From Demequina silvatica (GTDB lineage: Bacteria; Actinomycetota; Actinomycetes; Actinomycetales; Demequinaceae), in the NCBI RefSeq assembly GCF_000971215.1, contig NZ_BBMA01000005.1, positions 124,001-188,000 of the forward strand: DNA of 64,000 nt. The letters run 5' to 3'. Shown here piece after piece: positions 58,267 to 64,000 of the stretch (within the stretch, counting starts at the first letter, position 1; each line of letters starts with the position of its first letter). Made by a program: the position numbers and the translations under genes. The notes under the pieces are model-generated. The model saw only the letters and a program-made list of their open reading frames with translations, searched no databases and was not told where the DNA came from.

Positions 58267-59261
58267 GCGCGGGGCTGGTGGACCGGTACGGGCGTGTGCA
58301 CCGCGACCTGCGGATCTCGCTCACCGACCGCTGCTCGCTGCGGTGCACGTACTGCATGCCCGCGGACGGGGTGCCGTGGTTGAAGTCCGCCACGCTGCTG
58401 TCGACGGAGGAGCTGGTGAGGCTCACCCGCGTCGCCGTGTCGCTCGGGGTGCGGGAGGTGCGGCTCACTGGCGGTGAGCCACTCCTGCGTCCCGACGTGG
58501 TCGACGTGGTGACGGCGCTCGCCGCGCTCACCACGCCCGACGGTCCGCTCGACCTTTCACTGACCACCAACGCGCTGCGCCTGCCGTCGCTCGCGGCGCC
58601 GCTGCGCGATGCCGGGCTCGACCGCGTGAACATCTCGATCGACACGCTGCGGCGCGGGCGCTTCCTCGAGCTGACGCGCCGCGACCGCCTCGCGGACACG
58701 CTCGCCGGGATCGAGGCCGCCAGGGCCGTCGGGTTCGCGCCGATCAAGCTCAACGCGCTCATCATGCGCGGCGTCAACGACGACGAGATCTGCGATCTGG
58801 TGTCGTTCGCGGTGGAGCGTGGGCTCGAGATGCGGTTCATCGAGCACATGCCGCTCGACGGCGGCCACACGTGGCGGCGCGAGGAGATGGTGACCGCGGA
58901 GGAGATCCTGGAGGTGCTCGCGTCGAGGTTCGAGCTCGAGTCGCTGGGGCACGACGGCGCGGCGCCCGCGGAGACGTTCCCGATCGCGGGGACGTCCTCG
59001 ACGGTCGGGGTGATCGCGTCCGTGACGCGCGCGTTCTGCGACCGCTGCGACCGGGTGAGGCTGACCGCCGACGGCCAGTTCAGGAACTGCCTGTTCGCGC
59101 GCGAGGAGTCGGACCTGCGGACCCTCATGCGGGCGGGGGCGGACGATGCGGCGGTCGCCGCGGCCATGCAGGCGTGCGTCGCGGGGAAGCGGCCGGGGCA
59201 TGGGATCGACTCCCCCGACTTCCTGCAGCCCGACCGCCCCATGAGCGCCATCGGCGGGTAG
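58263..59261 (+). CDS. moaA: GTP 3',8-cyclase
   Basis: A radical SAM enzyme, first step of molybdenum cofactor synthesis with MoaC. 332 residues. The N-terminal cluster motif CSLRCTYC has Cys24, Cys28 and Cys31; the C-terminal cluster is CDRC followed 13 residues later by Cys (FCDRCDRVRLTADGQFRNC). The protein ends in the conserved Gly-Gly (SAIGG), which in the family enters the active site. ATG 58263 overlaps the moaE stop. It is convergent with the next gene. Confidence 0.96.
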   Translation: MSAGLVDRYGRVHRDLRISLTDRCSLRCTYCMPADGVPWLKSATLLSTEELVRLTRVAVSLGVREVRLTGGEPLLRPDVVDVVTALAALTTPDGPLDLSLTTNALRLPSLAAPLRDAGLDRVNISIDTLRRGRFLELTRRDRLADTLAGIEAARAVGFAPIKLNALIMRGVNDDEICDLVSFAVERGLEMRFIEHMPLDGGHTWRREEMVTAEEILEVLASRFELESLGHDGAAPAETFPIAGTSSTVGVIASVTRAFCDRCDRVRLTADGQFRNCLFAREESDLRTLMRAGADDAAVAAAMQACVAGKRPGHGIDSPDFLQPDRPMSAIGG

Positions 59262-59270
59262 GCGCGAGCG

Positions 59271-59978
59271 CTATCGCCCGGCCGCGCGGGTGGTTCCGTT
59301 GCGCGACGCCCGCAGCCGGTGGTGGTGCACCTCGGGGTCACCGGCGCGGCCGGGCGCGCGCAGCAGCGTCGCGCCCCACCACGTCGCCCATGCGGGCAGG
59401 GCGATCTGGAAGGCCAGCCCGCCGACGGTGATCGCGAGGAGCGCCGGCCATCCCAGCCCCGCGCCGGGCAGCCCGCCGAGCGCGTGCGGATCGGTGCCGG
59501 CGAGCACGTCCCTGATCCCCAGCACGCCCGCGGCGAGGAGCACCGCGACCACGGTGCCGGCGTCGCGCTGCCAGGGCGTCATGGGCATGGGGTCGGGGGT
59601 GCGGCGGCACCACGCGGCCAGCCACGGCGCGAACAGCGACCACCCGAGGATGTGGACCAGCGCCGCCCGCACCCAGCCCGACGAGTCCGTGATGATGAGC
59701 AGCGACCCCAGCACCGCGATGGCCACCCCCGCCGTCGCGAGCCCGGCCCAGACCAGCCGAGCCGGCGTGCGTCCGCGCGGCGTCGCGGCGGTGGCGACCC
59801 AGACGACCGCGCCCGCGATCAACGCCTGCACCGCGTTGGAGATGTCCGCGGCGGTGCCGAGCGCCGTGTCGGGCGCGGCGTAGTAGCCCGCGACCAGCAC
59901 CAGGCCGGCGAGGCCAGCGACGCCCAGCGCCATCGCGGTGAAGCCGACGGCGCGGCGGCGGGACCGCGTGGTGCGCAC
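59271..59978 (-). CDS. Membrane protein, unknown function
   Basis: 235 residues with about six hydrophobic helices: the first at about 12-33, then helices with ISNAVQALIAGAVVWVATAA, AALVHILGWSLFAPWLAAWC and two near the C-terminus. The tail is His/Arg-rich (GDPEVHHHRLRASRNGTTRAAGR). The sequence MTPWQRDAGTVV marks a cytoplasmic loop. No family recognised. It lies on the minus strand inside the molybdenum region and splits it from the HNH gene. Confidence 0.78.
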   Translation of the reverse strand: MRTTRSRRRAVGFTAMALGVAGLAGLVLVAGYYAAPDTALGTAADISNAVQALIAGAVVWVATAATPRGRTPARLVWAGLATAGVAIAVLGSLLIITDSSGWVRAALVHILGWSLFAPWLAAWCRRTPDPMPMTPWQRDAGTVVAVLLAAGVLGIRDVLAGTDPHALGGLPGAGLGWPALLAITVGGLAFQIALPAWATWWGATLLRAPGRAGDPEVHHHRLRASRNGTTRAAGR

Positions 59979-60096
59979 CGGTCCAGTGTGGCGCGTTCCG
60001 CGTGGTCGGTAGCGTCATCCTGCTGTTTACCAGGCTAGTTCCGTTTTCCACATCCCTTTTGTCGGGAATGTCAGACCCCGGTGGTGTGATGGTCAC

Positions 60097-61611
60097 ATGG
60101 AAGCAGCACACCTGTTCGATGACCTACCCGGCGGCTCTGGCGCCGGGTTCGCGTCGGCGTGTGTGGACGCCCGTGTCGCGGTGGGGACGATGCGTTCGCT
60201 GGCTTCCGTAGGCGGCTCGCCGGACGCGGTGGAGCGGTTCGGTGCGGCGGCGCAGGTCGCCGCCGAGATGGACCTGGTCCTCGCGCGCATGGCCCGCGAC
60301 ATCGATGTCCAGTCCGATGTGCCCGGGGGTGGGCTCGCGAAGCATCACGGCTTCCGCTCCGCGGCGGATCTGGTGGCGTCGCGGATGGGGAAGCACAAGG
60401 CTGAGGCGATGCGGCTGATCGAGGTCGGTCGTGCGCTGGAGGAGAAGGAGAAGTGCGGCACGCCCGACCCTGATCCCGAGCCGGATCCTGATGAGCCCGA
60501 TGACGGTCCGGATCCTGATGATCCCGAGGACAACGATCCGCCTGAGCCGGAGGATCCTCAGCCCACTCCTCAGGTGCGGTACCGCGCCATCGTGACCGAG
60601 GCGCTCGACGCGGGACAGATCTCCGCGGACTGCGGGTCGCAGATCCTCATCATGCTCGACTCCCTGTCCGAGGAGGTCACGGATGCGGCGAAGGAGAAGG
60701 CCGCGACCGACCTCGTCACGCGCGCCCAGGGATTGGATTCGGGCAAGTTCGCGGCGGTGATCCGCCGCTTCAAGGCCTCCCTCGACGTCGCCCAGCACGA
60801 GCGCACACTGGCGCAGAAGCGTCAGGCCCGGTATCTGAAGATCTGGGAGAACCGTGAAGGGATGGTCGTCGTCGACGGCAAGCTCGACCCCGAAACCGCC
60901 GCACACCTGCAAGCAGCGATCGACAAGATGGTCGGCGACCAGATACGCCGCAGCCGCGACACCCCCGGCGAGGACGTCCGCACCACCGCACAGATGCGCG
61001 CCGACGCGCTCGCCGACCTCGCCCGCCACGCCCTGGGCTGTGAGACCACCACCGCGATCTTCGGCACCACTACCGTCGTCGTGCGCGCTTCGGCCAGCGA
61101 CCTTGAATCCGGGACGGGGCTCGGCGAGGTGGACGGCTGCTCCACACCCATCGGCATGAGCGTCGCGCAACGCATGATCACCTCCGCGATCCTCATCCCC
61201 GCCCTCATCGGCGACAAGGGACAGGTCTTGAAGCTCGGACGGACGGTCCGCCCCTTCTCCAAGGCCCAACGCATCGCCCTAGGCGAGCGTGACGGGGGCT
61301 GTGCGATGTGCGGAGCCCCGCCGGCATGGACAGAGGCCCACCACATCATCTTCTGGTCCAGGGGCGGCCGCACCGACCTGTCCAACGGGGCCCTGCTCTG
61401 CTCGCATTGTCATCACGTGATCCACGATCAAGGCTGGCAGATCCGGGCCACCGACACCGAGATCTGGTTCATCCCTCCCGCATCGGTCGACCCGACACGG
61501 ACACCCTGGCAAGGCGGCCGCGCCCGCTTCGGAGCACCCCGACCCTGGAACACCACCCGCAACGACAGCAGCGACCGCGACACCCACCACTCCGGCATCC
61601 CGCCCACATAA
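60097..61611 (+). CDS. DUF222 / HNH endonuclease family protein
   Basis: 504 residues. The N-terminal DUF222 (13E12-like) helical region has an acidic insert at about residues 122-160 made of Pro-Asp and Pro-Glu pairs, then the DUF222 core, and the C-terminal HNH motif RDGGCAMCGAPPAWTEAHHIIFWSRGGRTDLSNGALLCSHCHHVIH (core CAMCGAPPAWTEAHHIIFWS) with its Cys pairs and His-His. These proteins are common, often multicopy, and of unproven role in actinobacteria; they behave like mobile or selfish elements. ATG 60097 is inside an A/T-richer upstream stretch. It interrupts the molybdenum genes. Confidence 0.9.
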   Translation: MEAAHLFDDLPGGSGAGFASACVDARVAVGTMRSLASVGGSPDAVERFGAAAQVAAEMDLVLARMARDIDVQSDVPGGGLAKHHGFRSAADLVASRMGKHKAEAMRLIEVGRALEEKEKCGTPDPDPEPDPDEPDDGPDPDDPEDNDPPEPEDPQPTPQVRYRAIVTEALDAGQISADCGSQILIMLDSLSEEVTDAAKEKAATDLVTRAQGLDSGKFAAVIRRFKASLDVAQHERTLAQKRQARYLKIWENREGMVVVDGKLDPETAAHLQAAIDKMVGDQIRRSRDTPGEDVRTTAQMRADALADLARHALGCETTTAIFGTTTVVVRASASDLESGTGLGEVDGCSTPIGMSVAQRMITSAILIPALIGDKGQVLKLGRTVRPFSKAQRIALGERDGGCAMCGAPPAWTEAHHIIFWSRGGRTDLSNGALLCSHCHHVIHDQGWQIRATDTEIWFIPPASVDPTRTPWQGGRARFGAPRPWNTTRNDSSDRDTHHSGIPPT

Positions 61612-61623
61612 CCACCCCGCCCC

Positions 61624-61653
61624 GCGGCGCCACCCTCACCCGGGCGGCGCCGC
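61624..61653. terminator. Terminator hairpin between the HNH gene and moaD
   Basis: GCGGCGCC (61624-61631) and GGCGCCGC (61646-61653) form an 8-bp GC stem in the 139-bp gap between convergent genes. Nothing else is visible in the gap. Confidence 0.6.
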
Positions 61654-61750
61654 ACACGCACGTCCGGACACGTCCGAACAGCCCCGATACCGGGTGCGAC
61701 AGGGACCAGGGCTCGACGCCCGCCACTCCGCCCCCGCTACGTGAGAGCGC

Positions 61751-61996
61751 CTATCCCCCAGCGAACGGCGGCAGCACGTCCACGAGGTCGCCGGCGGCCA
61801 AGGACGCCGAGTCCTCGAGCCTCTCCCCCGACCGGAGGATCGCGCACTGGGGGATCACCCGCGGAGCCTCGGCACCCCGAGCCGCGAGCGCCTCGCGCAG
61901 GCCCGCCACCGACCCCGAGACGGCGCCCGCGTCCAGGGTGAGCTCCGGCGCTCCCGCGGCCTCGGCGGCCGCAGCGAAGAGCCGCACCGTGATCAC
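61751..61996 (-). CDS. moaD: Molybdopterin synthase sulfur carrier subunit
   Basis: 81 residues, ubiquitin-like. MITVRLFAAAAEAAGAPELTLDAG opens the fold and it ends in the Gly-Gly (PPFAGG) that is thiocarboxylated and donates sulfur in MoaE. Its partner moaE lies 3.5 kb away on the other strand. GTG start overlaps the next gene. Confidence 0.92.
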   Translation of the reverse strand: MITVRLFAAAAEAAGAPELTLDAGAVSGSVAGLREALAARGAEAPRVIPQCAILRSGERLEDSASLAAGDLVDVLPPFAGG

Positions 61997-62241
61997 TCGG
62001 GCGCCCAGCTAGTGGCGAGGGCGGATGCCTTCGCGCACTCGGGCGCGATGTCGTCGCCCGCGGCCGCCCGGCGCCCCGCGGCATAGCCGACAAGGAACGT
62101 GGTGAGCGGCGCCGCCGGCCTCACCACCGAGTGCGCGGCGTCGCGCGCGACGTCGAGCAGAGCCTGCACGTCCACCTCGCCCAGGTCGAGGTCGAGCTCC
62201 TTCGCGAGCGCGGCCACCCAGTCCTCCATGGTTGCGGTCAT
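61993..62241 (-). CDS. DUF6457 family protein
   Basis: 82 residues, helical, with MEDWVAALAKELDLD at the start and FLVGYAAGRRA near the end, the pattern of DUF6457, a small protein usually encoded beside mobA in actinobacterial molybdenum clusters. The function is unknown; the location suggests a role in cofactor maturation. It overlaps both mobA and moaD. Confidence 0.82.
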   Translation of the reverse strand: MTATMEDWVAALAKELDLDLGEVDVQALLDVARDAAHSVVRPAAPLTTFLVGYAAGRRAAAGDDIAPECAKASALATSWAPE

Positions 62242-62825
62242 CCCATCCGCTCCTTCCAGTAGCGCTGGTCGTCGGGGGTGTCGAGGTCGCGCGACAGCCC
62301 GCGCACGTCCGGCACCGCCGTCATCGGCAGGTCTCCGACCAGCCTACGCAGGGAGGCGCCCGCCAGGTCCGCCGAACACCGGGACGCCAACGACGCGGTG
62401 GGGTACGCCGCGAGCAGGAACTGGGGGAAACCCTCCCCGTCCACCACCCACGCGCCATGCGCGGCGGAGGCCGCCGCCACCAACACCGGCACCGCCTCGC
62501 CCGCGAGCGGCGTGTCCACGCCCAGGACCACAGTCACCGGGCTCGGTCCGCGATCGCGGTCCCGCGCCAGCTCCGCCAGCCCCGCCGCCAGCGCCGCCGC
62601 CGGTCCCGCGCCCGCCGGCTCCTCAACGGTCCACCGCGCCTCATCACGCCTCGGACCACCCACCACCGCCACGCACGCCGCACCGGCGACCGCCTCGAGC
62701 GCGAGGTCCAACAGCGGCCGCCCGCCGACCACCAGGTCGGGCTTCGACACGCCGCCCAGGCGCGTCCCACGCCCGCCCGCGATGATCATCGCGTCGAACG
62801 GGAGCGACACCGCGGAGTCCGTCAC
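62238..62825 (-). CDS. mobA: Molybdenum cofactor guanylyltransferase (MobA-like)
   Basis: 195 residues. The nucleotidyltransferase loop is intact, MIIAGGRGTRLGGVSKPDLVVGGRPLLD, and the second block VTVVLGVDTPLAGEAV holds the metal Asp. It links GMP to molybdenum cofactor to give the bis-MGD form, so DMSO-reductase family enzymes are expected elsewhere in the genome. GTG start seven bases after the moaC stop. Confidence 0.9.
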   Translation of the reverse strand: MTDSAVSLPFDAMIIAGGRGTRLGGVSKPDLVVGGRPLLDLALEAVAGAACVAVVGGPRRDEARWTVEEPAGAGPAAALAAGLAELARDRDRGPSPVTVVLGVDTPLAGEAVPVLVAAASAAHGAWVVDGEGFPQFLLAAYPTASLASRCSADLAGASLRRLVGDLPMTAVPDVRGLSRDLDTPDDQRYWKERMG

Positions 62826-62832
62826 CAGTCCG

Positions 62833-63315
62833 TCACTCGCGGTGCCAGGATCCCGACTTGCCGCCCTCCTTGGCGATCAGCCGGATGTCGCGGATGGTGG
62901 TGCCCTTGTCGAGCGCCTTGACCATGTCGACCACGTTCAGCGCCGCCACCGACACCGCCGTGAAGGCCTCCATCTCGACGCCCGTACGGTCGGCGGTGGA
63001 GACGGTGGCGGTGATGGAGACGCCCTCGTCCTCGATCTCGACCTCGACCACCGCGCCGTGCACCCCGATGACGTGCGCGAGCGGCAGCAGCTCGGGCGTC
63101 CGCTTGGCCGCCGCGATGCCCGCGATCCGGGCCAGGGCGAGCGCGTCGCCCTTGGGGACCGTGCCGTCGCGCAGAGCCGCGACCACGTGCGGCGCGCACG
63201 CGACGAACCCGGCGGCGGTCGCGGACCGGACCGTCGGCTGCTTGTGCGTGACGTCGACCATGCGGACCTGGCCGCGGGAATCGAGGTGGGTGAAAGCCTG
63301 CTGGGACTCGCTCAT
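62833..63315 (-). CDS. moaC: Cyclic pyranopterin monophosphate synthase
   Basis: 160 residues. With MoaA it makes the pyranopterin ring. [22 protein letters not shown] at the N-terminus and [19 protein letters not shown] and [23 protein letters not shown] are the conserved blocks, with the catalytic Lys in the SAKRT-like turn. AGGAGG precedes ATG 63315. The longer open frame upstream is antisense noise over moeA. It overlaps the end of moeA by four bases. Confidence 0.95.
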   Translation of the reverse strand: MSESQQAFTHLDSRGQVRMVDVTHKQPTVRSATAAGFVACAPHVVAALRDGTVPKGDALALARIAGIAAAKRTPELLPLAHVIGVHGAVVEVEIEDEGVSITATVSTADRTGVEMEAFTAVSVAALNVVDMVKALDKGTTIRDIRLIAKEGGKSGSWHRE

Positions 63316-64000
63316 GCGGTGAACCTCCTGACCGCGACGATATCGCCCGCCGCGACCGCGTCGACGTCCGCTCGGACCCGGGCGAGCCCGTCTGCCGCCG
63401 CGAGCCGCGCCGCGAGGTGGGAACCCGAGCCGCCCGACGTGGCCGGACGCACCCCCTCCGCCGAGATCACCACCGGCATCACCTGCTCCCGCCCGGGCGG
63501 GCAGCGCCAGGCCTCCAGCGCGCGCATCGGCTCCCAGGGCGGCTCCGCGACGCCCCGCATCGCCCGCACCGCCGGCGCGACGAACACCTCCGTGCACACC
63601 GCGACCGCCACCGGGTTGCCCGGCAGGCAGATCACCGGCACCCCACCGACGCGCCCGAGGCCCTGGGGCTTGCCCGGCTGGATCGCCACGGTGAGGAAGG
63701 ACACGCCCGCGGGAGCGAGCCCCGCCTTGACCGGGTCGTGGTCCCCCACGCTCGCGCCGCCCGTGGTGACCACCAGATCCGCGCCAGCACGCGCGGCGTC
63801 CGTCACCGCCGACAGCACCGCCGCAGGAGAGTCCCCCACCGTCCCCAGATCGACCGGCGACGCCCCCAACGCACGCAGCGCGCCCGCGAGGTAGACCGCG
63901 TTCGACTCCCAGATCTGCCCCGGCCCCAAGGACGCGCCCGGCGCCGCGAGCTCGTCGCCGGTCGCGAGGAACGCGACCCGCGGCGCCGGCATCACCACCA
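63312..64000 (-). CDS. moeA: Molybdopterin molybdenumtransferase, C-terminal part
   Basis: Inserts molybdate into adenylylated molybdopterin. About 229 codons are visible, from the MogA-like domain to the C-terminus; the N-terminus lies beyond the right edge. The conserved [21 protein letters not shown] and the [15 protein letters not shown] strand are present, followed by the C-terminal barrel domain. It continues the minus-strand moeA-moaC-mobA-DUF6457-moaD operon. Confidence 0.94.
   Translation of the reverse strand, partial: VVMPAPRVAFLATGDELAAPGASLGPGQIWESNAVYLAGALRALGASPVDLGTVGDSPAAVLSAVTDAARAGADLVVTTGGASVGDHDPVKAGLAPAGVSFLTVAIQPGKPQGLGRVGGVPVICLPGNPVAVAVCTEVFVAPAVRAMRGVAEPPWEPMRALEAWRCPPGREQVMPVVISAEGVRPATSGGSGSHLAARLAAADGLARVRADVDAVAAGDIVAVRRFTA

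Noticed and set aside
59271..59978. The membrane protein as part of molybdenum cofactor synthesis
   Set aside because: No molybdenum-related motif, opposite strand, and no overlap with the cofactor genes.

Overview
The window is very GC-rich (roughly 70-75 percent G+C by eye) with many GTG starts, ATGA/GTGA stop-start overlaps and a gene order typical of actinobacterial chromosomes, most likely order Micrococcales (a Cellulomonas/Demequina-like organism; the genus is a guess). Clues are the conserved block lepA-hemW / hrcA-dnaJ-rsmE-HIT-phoH-ybeY-corC-era / leuA / recO-uppS / znu-zur / glyS / dusB / dgt / dnaG on the minus strand, a two-domain DnaJ/HrcA system with a CIRCE site, a Zur-type regulator at the end of its zinc-transport operon, and the comEA-comEC-holA block next to leuS. 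No rRNA, tRNA, CRISPR array, prophage or insertion sequence is visible. Layout: 1-4.2 kb dnaG and dgt (minus), separated by a four-gene plus-strand insert ending in a PopT/DUF368 undecaprenyl-phosphate transporter. 4.2-9.1 kb RibD-like reductase, dusB, YibE/F membrane protein and glyS (minus). 9.2-12.8 kb zinc-uptake operon znuA-znuC-znuB-zur plus a DedA-like gene (plus). 12.8-17 kb uppS, recO, then a TetR regulator divergent from an MDR oxidoreductase and a DUF4386 protein. 17-19.5 kb leuA with a Leu-codon leader peptide and attenuator-like hairpin. 19.7-21.4 kb a hipBA-type toxin-antitoxin module. 21.4-28.4 kb the hrcA-to-era operon. 28.6-34.8 kb two DUF4870 proteins, an OafA/OatA-like acyltransferase, hemW, lepA. 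34.9-37.5 kb a PAS-GGDEF-EAL protein, a PemK/MazF-like protein and rpsT. 37.8-46 kb holA, comEC, comEA, a small secreted protein, degV and leuS. 46-50.2 kb three secreted cell-surface proteins (Ig-like, CAP, SLH-SH3-VanY). 50.2-53.6 kb the transglutaminase / alpha-E / circularly permuted ATP-grasp trio. 53.7-64 kb a PH-domain protein and a molybdenum island: HTH-TOBE regulator, modABC, mogA/moaB, moaE, moaA, then (after a membrane protein and a DUF222-HNH gene) moaD, DUF6457, mobA, moaC and moeA. The most striking observation is not a gene. A 10-base word, GGACGATGCG (reverse complement CGCATCGTCC), occurs at least 37 times as an exact copy in 64 kb, about one per 1.7 kb, on both strands (17 versus 20), while well under one copy would be expected by chance. 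It is about fourfold enriched in intergenic DNA, is read in all frames inside genes, and often has a G-rich side before it and a SGGCCGGG-like side after it. This is the behaviour of a DNA uptake sequence or another genome-wide recognition word, and the competence genes comEA and comEC lie in the same window.
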